Source: Capsaspora owczarzaki ATCC 30864 | Lineage: Eukaryota > Opisthokonta > Filasterea | DNA: 64,000 nt | Direction of reading: 5' to 3' | Assembly: GCF_000151315.2 (NCBI RefSeq) | Contig: NW_011887300.1 | Location: 136,614-200,613 of the forward strand | In this document: positions 32,625 to 43,090 of the stretch, piece by piece | How positions within the stretch are numbered: the stretch's first letter is position 1 | Layout of the letters: each line of letters begins with the position of its first letter | Notes under the pieces: generated by a model | Seen by the model: only the letters and a program-made list of their open reading frames with translations | Told to the model about the DNA's origin: nothing | Databases searched by the model: none | Program-made: the position numbers and the translations under genes

Positions 32625-34074
32625 TCAAAGCTGGTCGTAGATAACGTTGGCAAGGGAGCAGGTGAGACCGCCGCCGGAGGGCTCAATGTTGACGTGGGTG
32701 AAGACGCCGTCGTTGAGAACAGCGGAGAAGCGGGTGGTGCGGAGGCCACCGAGCGGCGGGGCGTTGAACTCGAGGCCGAGGGCCTTGGTGAGCTCGGCGG
32801 TGGGATCGGCGAGCATGCGGACCTTGCCTTCGGCGTTGTGAGCCGCGCCCCAAGCCTGCATGACAAAGCCGTCGTTGACGGCAATGACAGCAATCACTTC
32901 AGCGCCCTTGGCCTTGAGCTTTTCATAGTCCTTGACGTAGCCGGGCAGATGGGTCTTGCTGCAGCCGGGGGTGAAGGCGCCGGGAACGCCAAACAGGATG
33001 CCCTTCTTGCCCTTGAAGAGCTCGGCAATGTCGACAGTGGTCTTGGCGTCGTTCTGCGATGACGAAAGAGAGGGGAGAGAATTAGAATATAGGTGAGAAT
33101 GGTGTCAAAATCGGTCTCGATTGCTACGACTTGACCATGCAATCAATGGCCTTACTTCGTAAACTTGGACCGAGGGGAGAGAATCACCGACCTGGCAAAT
33201 CACAAGCAAATGCAAGCCAGACATATGAGCAAAAGCAAGTTAAAAATGCAAGAAACGGCGAGTATACTGGTATACTGAGTTTATACTGAATCTGAGTTGA
33301 TCGGGTTGATGTCGACGTTGCTTTCCAAAAACACCACCCCCTCAACACCCACTCCCGCACCCCAACTCCGTCAGCAACCAAACGCGCTTGAAAAACGATT
33401 GTTGTGAGATGATCATCACAGAGCCGAGGTCAACGTCAAAGTCAAAGTCAAAGTCGAACGTTCAAGGAATTGGAGCAAAATTTGAAAATTGAAAAGCAAA
33501 AGCCGTTCCAATATTTACTCATTCCGCTCGCAACGAGAGCGAGACTCAAAAACCATCTCCATCGGAAGACAAAGCCGAGCACAGCACGACGCTTCTGCAA
33601 GAACGCAGGCAAGGCAAGGCAAGGCAGAGGGACGGTCGAGAGGGGGAAACCAGCAGAATGGAAATCTCCGTTCCGTTCCCTTCAGTTCAGCTCAGTATGG
33701 CACCATTCGAACAGCGTCGACCACAGGATTTGTCCCCAGCATGTGCGAGGAGTTTTAAACGACAAGCAAAGCATTAGGAAACAAAAGCGGAGAAAAAGTC
33801 CAGAGTCCGTGTCGAGGTCTGCAATGGAAGAAGCAGCAAGAAGTGGAAAACGGCTTCCTCGCTCTCTCTCTCTCTGCTTGAGGCACACACGACCACAGTA
33901 CCAAGCCCCGAGAGCGAGCGATCGGATGGGAAGAGCAGAGTTGCATGGATGTGAATGAGTGCGCACTTTGACCATGGCTCGTTTGGCAGCGGATGCGAGT
34001 GCAGAGGAAGCGGAGGAGGAAAAGTGGCGCGCAGTGACTGCGAGACGAAGACTGGACGACACGGCAGCGAACAT
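32625..34074 (-). CDS. PRDX5: Peroxiredoxin 5 with mitochondrial presequence
   Basis: Three exons (33967-34074, 33156-33191, 32625-33053) give 190 residues in frame. The first exon encodes an Arg/Ser/Ala-rich presequence (MFAAVSSSLRLAVTARHFSS), typical of mitochondrial import. The second is only 36 bases (VGDSLPSVQVYE). The third carries the thioredoxin-fold core with the peroxidatic cysteine in PGAFTPGCS. Type II/5 peroxiredoxins reduce hydrogen peroxide and organic peroxides using thioredoxin. Intron 1 is 775 bases. An ATG at 33224 would also read into exon 2 without exon 1, so a shorter non-mitochondrial form is conceivable. I chose the upstream start because the presequence and splice phases fit. 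Confidence 0.93.
33192..33966 (-). other. Intron 1 of the peroxiredoxin gene
   Basis: A 775-base intron, long for this window. It includes a short tandem hexamer (gtcaaa repeats near 33430-33450) and no coding sequence that I can see. Confidence 0.6.
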
Positions 34075-34229
34075 TGTGTAGTGAGTGCAAATAGAGAAGT
34101 GTGATGACGAGTGGACTAATGCGTTGTGGAGGGGGGTGGGGAAAAAGAGTGCTCGGTCTCTTAGAAACTCAGACCAAGTCAGAAGCTCAGTCTGTTTTTT
34201 GAGAGATGAACACAACGACGACGACGACA
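34075..34229. promoter_or_regulatory. Short bidirectional promoter region
   Basis: Only 155 bases separate the start codons of the divergent peroxiredoxin and Iwr1 genes, so both promoters must lie in or overlap this stretch. No motif was recognised with confidence. Confidence 0.5.
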
Positions 34230-36327
34230 ATGTCATCGCTCCAGCAGCCAGCAGTGGATATCGAACAGCATGCACTGCTCCGTGTCAAGCGATCGCGCGA
34301 CGAAGCCCCCGCCGAGACGCTCTGTAACAAAGCCGACAATGCGAAAACAGCACATGGAAGCTCACAGTGATAGAGACCCCTTATCCCCGCTGGCTGCTCA
34401 CTTTCGAACTCTCGCCTGATCATGTGTGCTTTGGCTGGTGGTGCCAGTTATCGAGACGTCGCACAAGCGCGCGAGAGAGGACTTTGCGCGTCGGTTTGGC
34501 TCGCACCGGCTCGGGCAGCCAGCGCAAGACGACGAGTCGGATCCACGGAGCGCAATCCCACAAGTCCTATCGCATCGCGAAGGTGCGTGTGTGCGTGTGT
34601 GTGCTTGTTGCTTTCAAATGTTGGCTGTGAACGGCCGAACAGAACAGGGAGAGCGTCAAACCCTCACGCATGGTTCGTTCGGTTGGCATTGATACAGCAC
34701 AAGAGCTCAAACGACAGCAAGAGCTGCAGGCAATGGCCGACCAGAGCAAGCCCGTGCTGTTCCAGTATGTCACTACTGTGTCGGCGCGTGCGCTTCGAAG
34801 CCAAGCCGGCGTCCAGAAAGTGCAGGTGGGTCGTTCTGGTCGAGGGTTGTTTGTCGGGTTTTCCATTCGTTCCGTGCTCACTGTTGCTGGACGTTTTGTT
34901 GTGCGATCTTAGTCCGTGATTGAGCAAGAACGGCTGCGAAGACGGCAGGCGGTCGCTTTTAAAGCAAACCCGTTTGTCAAAACCGCCAAAGAGCGTCAAA
35001 CTGCTGCGCGGGTAACGTTCTTTCAATCGCAGCCACGCTTCAGTTGGATGGCTATGACTTGTATGTGTGCTAAAACCCAACCGGATGGTCTTTTTGTGAC
35101 AGGAACGCAATGCCGAAGCCCGGTATCAATGGATTACCGCACGGCGGCATTTTGACGAGTAAGGCGTTTGCGCAGCTTGCATGGCATTCGTGCCAGCTCT
35201 TGGCTGCTAAGAGTTGGTGGCCTACTTTTGAACTCATGTACATTTCTTTGATGCTGCGGTAGTGGTGAGGATCTCGACGAGCAGTCTGGCAACGAAGATC
35301 CGATTGCAAATCTCGGATTTCGAGTCTATGATTTGCAGCGCTTGGCTGAGAGGTGCGTCCAATCGTTCCTGTCGCGTGCGTGTGATACCTTGTGTTTCAG
35401 GCATTTGGGCTCACTGCCTCTTTTGTTTTTGTACGTTCTCCAGGCAAACCCCAAAGCTCAAAGCAAAAAGCGATCAAATTGTTATGAATATGATTCCGTT
35501 GGTGCGGGAACGTCTGCGCATGCGCGGAAGGGACGACACTGATCCTGACGAGATTGCCAACGAGCTGCCTTTCGTCGAAGCCGAGCAGGCTCGCCATTTG
35601 GCGGAACTTGAGCGGTCCTTCCAGGCGCAGCGGCTCGATGCACAAAAAGCAGCTGCAGAAATGAATCATTTTGGCGCCAGCGACGAGGACGATGGGCCAC
35701 GACCTCCAGAAGTCTTGCGCGCTGCAGACCTGCCCGCTGCTTCGGAATCCGCTGCAGACGAAAGCGAGCCTGTCGTGGACATTTACATGGAGACTACAGA
35801 TGCGACAAATCCGCTCAGCACTCCCGACGCCTTGTACGTGCAAAGGGGGTGGCATTGTTCGTTGACGTTCGTCCTTGTGATGCTCACCATTACGTCGATG
35901 TTGAAACAGCCCCGTAATTCCATTCCCCGAGGAAGCCCTGGTTGATGATGGCGAACTTTCTGACGATTCGAACTACTACGAAGACGATGACGACGAGAAT
36001 GGTAAATATAGCAAGAGATTTGCGTTTGAACGTGTGATGCATTGGGGTTTCCCAATTCACTCACGCTCTTTTGTCGCAGATGAGAACAACTACCGAAACG
36101 ACTACCCCGATGAGGACGAGTACGAAGAGGACAACCATCGCAGCGATTCAGACAATGACGAGCGCGTCTTTGATGTCATTAATCGATTGGACAGCGACGT
36201 CGAGGAAGATGATAGCGACGAAGAGTTTGATGAGACGAGCGAGATCGCTGCCTCAGCTCGAGCCCAATATGGAGCTGACTGGATGACTCGATTCCGCCAA
36301 TGGCGCGAGCGCCAAGAACGGCTCTGA
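34230..36327 (+). CDS. Iwr1/SLC7A6OS-type RNA polymerase II import factor
   Basis: Nine exons (34230-34323, 34448-34582, 34698-34825, 34913-35011, 35103-35158, 35263-35352, 35444-35833, 35910-36001, 36080-36327) give 443 residues in frame. The N-terminus has the family signature LLRVKRSRDEAPAETLFIE, which includes a basic nuclear-localisation stretch. Later segments match SLC7A6OS in order: VLFQYVTTV, GFRVYDLQRL, MIPLVRERLRM, and the acidic C-terminal box DENNYRNDYPDEDEYEED. Iwr1 binds the assembled RNA polymerase II clamp in the cytoplasm and guides it into the nucleus with importin alpha. The gene is divergent from peroxiredoxin. Identification rests on the two end motifs plus the domain order. 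Confidence 0.85.
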
Positions 36328-36564
36328 GAAAGCGACTGGTCGTTTTTGTTAACAAGTATACTCCATGGGAGCTCTGACACTTGATCGATGCACCACCGTC
36401 AAATGTCTGAGTTCGAATTGTTGTGTCGTGAACTACTGTACATCCAATTCGATCTCCATGCCCGTTTCATTGAACATGTCGCTTCTCTGTTATCCTTACT
36501 CTTCTCGATCTTGTCCCGCTCAGTCTTTGCAAATCGCCCTTCCCTTGTCTTTGTTTCGCCACCA

Positions 36565-38727
36565 ATGGATTGGCAATGGAAAGTCAGGCTGATTGCTGCC
36601 GCCAGTCTCGCTAGCATTGCCGTGCTAATCGCGCGTCGCCATCGCCAACGCCGCCGCGCCCAGCGCGAGGCAAACGCGCGTGCAGTCCTGAGCCACATGG
36701 CTGCAGTTGAGCAGCAGCGCCTGGCGGACGACAACGTCGACCAGCCGCCCCAACGCGTGGCAGATCATCAAGCCACGCAAGAACTCCGCTCTGCGTTTGC
36801 CGCCACGGCCGCGCTCGCCGAGTCCGCCGGCCAGCTCGATGGCGCTGAGAAGAGCATTGCCGACCGCATTGTTGCTGCAGCATCTGCTGCTGGCGGGCAG
36901 GTCGCGGACGGAGCAAGTGCCATTCCCAACAACAGCAACAGCAACAGCTCGCCGACATTGCCTTCTTCGGCCTGGTCGCTGCTTCGAGTCGATCTGGTTG
37001 CGCCAGACCCGGCGATCGGGCGTCCTGTCGCAGTCACGGGCAACTGGGCCATGCTCGGATGTGCTGCTGCGTTTGGAAAGGCTCCCCTCTATTTCCTGCA
37101 AGAATGCCAACAACGGGTGAGAAATGAAGCTGTCAAGTTGTTGTTGTATACCGTTTTGAGTGATCCGCAACTGTGACTCATACTTGCTTGTCAAACTCTG
37201 TCACTCATCTTGGAAACCTGATCTCTCGTGTTGCATCAGCTCGGCGACGTCTTTACGCTCAATCTCGCTGGAAGGCGGATGACCATGATCGCGGATCCCA
37301 AGTACTTTGAAGACGGCTTTTTCAACGCCGAGCCTGCCATCAGCTTCAAGCACGCCATCCAGAACTTTGTCGTGAACATTGCCGGCATTGACCCGCAGCG
37401 CGTTCTCGACACGCATCGGGCAAGCCACGACCTCATGAAGGGGAAACTGGCGCCAAACATGCTGGGTCCGTTTGTTCCGACGCTTTCTGCCAACTTTGCA
37501 TCCGAAATTGAGTACTTTCGCAACCGAGTCTTCCAGTTCCTGGACACCAAAAAGTCTGCAGACGGCTCCCCAGCAGTGGCCCCCTTCCATGCACGAATGA
37601 TTTCCTCGCCAGATTCTTCAGGCTCCCCGACGACGACCGTCGAAGTGGATCTACTGTTCTTTGTCCGCCATGTCATGTTCCGCGCGGCCGTTCCTTGCCT
37701 CTTTGGGCGCGAAGCTGCCGACGGCGAAAAGCTTGCCACCCTGTTTACCAACTTTTACATTTTCGACAAGGACTTTGAGTATGGCACTCAACTCCCAGGC
37801 GTGCTGCTCCCTGCATTCGCCAAAGCCAGAAAGTGGATTATGGAGAACATCTTCCGCCCCACGGTCGCACGAGTCCGGCAACGCGACCCCGAGAATCCCG
37901 ACCCGAAAGCTGTCAACCAGGCTCTCTTCCACTCGCTTTCGCATCTGTTCCACGCGAGTGATGCGCCTGGTTACGGCATGCTCCTGCTCTGGGCATCCCA
38001 AGCCAACAGCATTCCCGGAAGCTTCTGGGTGCTTGTCTTCCTCCTCTCTCATCGGCAGCTGTACGACCAAGCGCGCGCAGAAGTGCTCGCCGCGACGAAA
38101 GGCGCTGCATCCATCACCTCCGAGATGGTTGCTCAGATGCCGTTTTTGCGCCGGTAATGACGTTGTGATTCTTTGCTGCGATGGCGAAGCGAAGGGGGGA
38201 AAGGATTGAGTCTGACCATCTGCTTGTTCTGCACAGCTGTATTTTGGAAACCATCCGGCTTCGCGCTCCTGGCATGATCACCCGTCGCACAACCGAGGAA
38301 GTGCGCATTGGCGAGTACACTATCCCTGCTGGAGACTTTTTGGTGTTGTCCCCCTTCTGGGCGCATCGCCGAGGCGCCAACTTCCAGTCTCCCCATGAGT
38401 TTTTCCCAGTAAGGCGCTCGCTGCAGCGTAGTGAAGGAGTCGAGAGGTTTGGTTTCTCACTTTCTGCTCTCTTTCTGGCAGGACCGCTGGCTTGCTGCAG
38501 ATGTGGACAAGAACAAGCTGCTGGATGGATTCATTGGCTTTGGTGGTGGCCGTTACCAATGCCCTGGTCGCTGGTTTGCGCTGACCGAGATGGCGCTGTT
38601 CCTCGCTCACATGTTGCAATCGACGCGCTTGGAGCTTGCCAGCCCAGCGCCCGAGCCCAGCCCGCTGCATCTCGTGGGCGTGCAAGAACCACGCACGCAG
38701 TGCCTTGTGAATGTTCAGTTTGCGTGA
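36565..38727 (+). CDS. Cytochrome P450, CYP7/CYP8-like
   Basis: Four exons (36565-37116, 37240-38153, 38237-38408, 38482-38727) give 627 residues in frame. The protein starts with one membrane helix (LIAAASLASIAVLIARR) followed by a basic stop-transfer stretch and a low-complexity spacer of about 110 residues, so it is longer than a typical 500-residue P450. The K-helix ETIRL and the haem loop FGGGRYQCPGRWFA are intact. The I-helix reads GMLLLWASQANSIPGSFWVL and lacks the usual acid-Thr pair, as in prostacyclin synthase and the CYP7 sterol hydroxylases. An ER location is likely. The substrate cannot be told from sequence. A frame open to 36388 exists upstream, but the membrane-anchor Met at 36565 is the better start. 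Confidence 0.88.
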
Positions 38728-38816
38728 AAGGGTTGTGGATGTGATGTAAGCATGAAGAATTCTTTTGTTGTTCATGACAAAATTCGACAACAAAAAACGC
38801 GACCAGCGCTTAACAA

Positions 38817-40190
38817 TCAATCCCTTGGTCGCAACACGAGCAACAAATCATCCAAGACATAATACTTGCGGTACAAATCGCCGTGGCACAAGTATGGCGA
38901 CCGTCCCATGGCCTCCACGGTGAAGCCCGCGGGCTCAATTAGTTGGTGGATCAGCTCCTCTGCCCACTGCTCGAAGCAAACGCCAGTCAACTGGACTGTT
39001 TCGACGGGTTTGTTTTGTCGTCCTTCTGGTGTGGAAGCTGTTTCAGACAACAAACCAAAAATGAAGAAGCGAGAGGATGAGTTGTGGTCACAGAGGACTG
39101 AGATTCGTTTCAGATGTTCCTTACCAAACTCAACATAAGGGCGGAATGGCAACACAATCGCCAAAATAACACGACCCGTCTTGGGGGTAAGGCGGGAGCG
39201 AATGTCTTGCAGCAGTGTGCGAGGCCGTTCGCAGCGATCCAGCACGTTCAGGCACGAAATGACATCAAAAGGACCCAACAAACGCGGATCCGAGTGCAAG
39301 TCCAGTGTGTTGATTGATCTGCACCCCCCCCCCAAATATCATCAAGTTCGTGAGTAAGCGTCACAAGCACTCCCCAAACAAAGCAACTCAACTTTCAACA
39401 AGTCTCACGTAAAGCCACGCTGTGCCAGGCGCCAGGACATGACGGCAGAAGCTTCCGTTGTGGTAACAGAAGCAAACATCGGAGCCAGACGAGCGGTCAC
39501 GTTGCCATCGCCGGCACCAATGTCGAGCAACGTTCCAAAGTGCGGAATACGAGCGCTATTGCGATCAACATCGAGGTGCACTGACGATCCCGACGCGCCT
39601 CCAACAGCATCAGCATCAGCACCAGCAGCACTTGACGGAGCAGTGATTGCAGGGAAGTTTGACTGTGCAGTGGTGCCCGTGTACGATCGTGTCAGCAGCT
39701 TGGCAAACTGCTCGGTGGATGCGACGTGCATCTGGCCACGGAGCAGGAGACCGTTGACGCCCGTCATGGAGAGCACAGGGCGCAGCACGGCCATCACCAG
39801 CGAGTGAAAGTAGTGGCGAACCATCGAGCCATACAGGTTGTAGCTCTCCTCAAGGAAGGCCGCGGTTCCTTCGTCCAGACCCAGGTGGACGTACTTTGAC
39901 GCGAGCTCCGGGCTCAGCAGCTCGGGTCGCATTGTGAACTTGAGCTTTGTGGTTTCGGCTTGGGTGAGGAATGGCAGCACAGGCGCCACTTGAGCTGGAG
40001 CTGGAGCTGGAGCAGCATTGGAGCGACTGGTTGACTGGGACGACATTGTGCTGGCTCTGCTGGAGAGTGGACGGCGGTGCAATCCTGTCAATGATGATCC
40101 TATTGAGGATGATGATGGTGATGGTGATGATGATGATGACGGTCGGTAGAGTGACGATGCAGTGAGAGTGCGGTGCGCCACGCGGTGCAT
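38817..40190 (-). CDS. METTL9: METTL9-type histidine methyltransferase
   Basis: Three exons (39409-40190, 39125-39318, 38817-39037) give 398 residues in frame. The methyltransferase core has motif I LLDIGAGDGNVT, then FDVISCLNVLDRCERPRTLL and RVILAIVLPFRPYVEFG. It ends with RSPYLCHGDLYRKYYVLDD, all in the order of human METTL9 (DREV). METTL9 N1-methylates histidine in His-x-His motifs. Upstream of the core an 80-residue Ser/Ala/Pro-rich leader begins MHRVAHRTLTASSLYR and looks like a mitochondrial presequence. Human METTL9 instead starts with a hydrophobic signal. A second Met (MSSQSTS) near 40045 could start a shorter form. Its stop codon is 89 bases from that of the convergent P450. Confidence 0.92.
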
Positions 40191-40278
40191 CGAAGTCAAA
40201 GAGCGAGCCAACGAGAAGTAGAATGAATGGAAGAAAAGAAAAGAAGAGTGTGACTGTAAGCATATTGCGATTGATGGA

Positions 40279-40362
40279 AGAGAATTGAAGAGATTGAAGG
40301 AGATTGAAGGAGATTGAAGGAGATTGAAGGAGATTGAAAGAGATTGAAGGAGATTGAAGCAA
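40279..40362. repeat. Minisatellite of 10-bp gagattgaag units
   Basis: About eight tandem units of gagattgaag with single-base variants lie in the 361-base divergent spacer between METTL9 and imidazolonepropionase. Confidence 0.9.
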
Positions 40363-40551
40363 TTGAGGTTTGCACTTCGTTTGTAGGATTGCGATTCAGT
40401 TGAGATGCATCTGGTCTGAGATCTGAGATTGTGACTGAGATTTGAGATTTCGAGACTTGAACGCGTTTCGCTCAGAATTCTGGCAGTCTTCTCTTTGCTT
40501 TTGCTTTTGCCCTTTGTTTGTTTCATTCAAAACAAGTCTCAAAAAAAAAAA

Positions 40552-42612
40552 ATGTCGACTTCCAACAAGACATACAAACTGTGTGTTCACAATGCGGCGC
40601 AGCTCGTGACCGTCTGCAGCCAAGGCGAGCGCATGAAGCGCGGCAAGGCGATGGACGAGGTGAGGAGAACTGAATGTCTGAGACTCTGACTTGTTCGCAG
40701 TTCGTATTTGCTCATCTTTGCACTACTTGGCGTCTGTCTGTGTATATAATGATGATGATGATGATGATTGCTGATCGCTGCTGCAGGTCGCCATTGTGGA
40801 GAACGGGACGGTCGTGATTGGCCACGACGGGCGCGTTGCGTACGCTGGACCGGCTGCGGATGCGCCTGCGACTGCGACCGACGCAGACATGGTTGTGAAT
40901 GCAGCGGGTAAGTGCGTGCTGCCTGGCTTTGTCGACGGCCACACGCACCCGGTAAGAAACGATGATCCGTGGAGTCGGAGTCGGAGTACGACCGTGACCG
41001 ACCTGGCTGATATGATGCGAAAATGAGCTGACTTTGCCGGTCGTGGGACTGCGTATCTTGGGTGGTGAATGTGTTACTCATGGTGCTGATGGAACGTGTT
41101 GGTTGGAGCAGGTTTGGAGCGGAAGCCGCGTTCACGAGGTTGGTGTGACTGGAATGCCAATTTAGCATGTACTGTATGCTATGGAAGGAGACTCACCATT
41201 GCGTGTACTGCGTATTGCGTGTGGGTAGTTTGCCATGAAGCTCGCTGGTGCAACGTACATGGACATTCACAAGATGGGCGGTGGCATTGGATTTACAGTG
41301 AGTGACCGCGAAAAATCAACAATTTGGCTGCATCCCTGCTGATATTTCGGTGATCTGGTTTGCTCTCTGTCGATAGGTGCAACACACTCGCGCTAGCAGC
41401 GAGGAGGAGCTGCAAAAGCTGCTGCAGGGACGCTTGGATCGCATGGTTCGCGCAGGCACTACTTGCGTTGAAGCCAAGAGCGGCTATGGCCTTGAGACGG
41501 CGACAGAGATGAAAATGCTCAAGGTAACGAGCTCCAGCCCTGTGCAATGAAGACGATGGAACCCAAGCACATGCTGAAAATCTCGTTGTCCCCTCGGTAA
41601 ATTTAGGTTTTGCACCGCGCCAGCAAATCCCACCCAATCACCATCTGCTCAACCTACCTGGGCGCACACTCAGTCCCCAAAGGCACGCCTGTTGCAGACT
41701 ACACAAAGAACATTGTGGAGGAGCAGCTGCCCGAGCTGAAGCGATTGATGGACGCCGGCGAGATTGCGCCCACGGCCATCGACGTTTTCTTTGAGAAGGG
41801 CGTCTTTGAGCGCGAGGATACGACCCGCATTCTTCAGGTTTGGTAGTATTTGCATTTGACCAGCTTTTTGGTAGTTGGGTCTGCTGTCTTCAAGCTCCCT
41901 CAACTTTTCTTCTTCTTCTTCTCCTGAATAGGCTGGAAAGCAACTCGGCTTGCTGCTCAACTTCCACGGTGACGAGCTCAATTTTGTCGGCGCTGGAGAG
42001 CTTGGCGGTGAGCTGGGTGCACGCGCCATCAGTCATCTGGAAGAGGTGTCGGACGCTGGCATTGCTGCCATGGCGCAGCGTGAGGTGTTTGGAACCCTCC
42101 TGCCCACGACCGCCTACGTGTTGCGCATCAAGCCCCCGCCTGCACGCAAGCTGATTGACGGAAGTGAGTGCTGAGTTGGGATTTGTTTGTTGTGCGAGTA
42201 GTTATCGGTTGAGCAACGCTCACCAAATCCCGTTTTGCCGCAGATGTTCCTGTTGCTCTTGGCAGCGACTTCAACCCCAACGCCCATTGCTTGGCAATGC
42301 CTTTCGTGATGAACCTTGCGTGCGTCACAATGCGCATGACCATGAATGAGAGTCTCGTTGCGGCGACCATCAACGCTGCAGGTACGTCACTAGATTGGTC
42401 GCATGTTTTTGGTGGCACTTCCATACATTTGACTTTTGGTTGAGACAGGCTCGTTGGGTGTCGCGCAAGACCATGGCTCGATCGAAGTTGGCAAGCTGGG
42501 CAACCTCGTGCTGATCGATGCGCCACGCTGGGAGCACGTCGTGTACGAACTGTACGATCCCCCGATCGAGACTGTCTTCATCAAGGGTCAGGTCGCCCAT
42601 TCGCGAGCGTGA
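40552..42612 (+). CDS. AMDHD1: Imidazolonepropionase
   Basis: Nine exons (40552-40659, 40787-40951, 41110-41136, 41229-41297, 41377-41523, 41607-41837, 41932-42163, 42244-42381, 42449-42612) give 426 residues in frame, about the length of the human enzyme. It is a metal-dependent amidohydrolase that opens 4-imidazolone-5-propanoate to N-formimino-glutamate in histidine breakdown. Visible motifs are the metal site [42 protein letters not shown] and [10 protein letters not shown]. Exon 3 is a 27-base microexon (VWSGSRVHE) needed to complete the HTHPVW...HEFAMK motif. The rest of the histidine pathway is not in the window. Confidence 0.95.
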
Positions 42613-43090
42613 CTCTAATGGATTCTGCTCAAGTCGTACTTGGAATGGATTTGTGCTCAAGTGGTGGGGGTTGGATGTGCGCAAAGTCTATTGACAAGGC
42701 AGGATTGCGACCATGAATCAATCACAGTCATCACAACAATTAAATTGGATGCAACGCAACAAAAATCAAAGCAGAGAAATCGGATGGAGAAAGAAAATCA
42801 GCGGCTACTAACAATATAAGAAAAAAAGGAGGCATTGAAGGAGAGAAGAAAGCAAGAAAAGAAAAGCACTACGATGTAGAGCGACAGGCTTCAAAAGAAC
42901 TGAAAAAGTCTGAGTGGAGGAAGCAAGCAGGAGGAGATAAGTGAAAAATGGCAACACCAGGACAAACAATTCGTCCGGGGTTGGAAACTAAGAAAATGGT
43001 CAAGAGACAGTTGGAAAAGTCCAAGACGAGAAAATCAACAGAATCAAGATCTGCCTCCGAGAGAGCCAAAAGACGGAATGCTGACAGAAT
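42613..43090. other. Convergent 3' intergenic region
   Basis: 478 A/G-rich bases lie between the stop codons of imidazolonepropionase and the ubiquitin-specific protease. No gene or RNA was recognised. Confidence 0.6.

Noticed and set aside
36388-36564. Upstream start for the P450 at 36388
   Set aside because: It would place 59 residues before the membrane anchor; the Met at 36565 directly precedes the anchor as in other P450s.
38014-38060. Loss of the acid-Thr pair as evidence that the P450 is dead
   Set aside because: Prostacyclin synthase and CYP7-type enzymes lack it too, and the haem loop and ExxR are intact.
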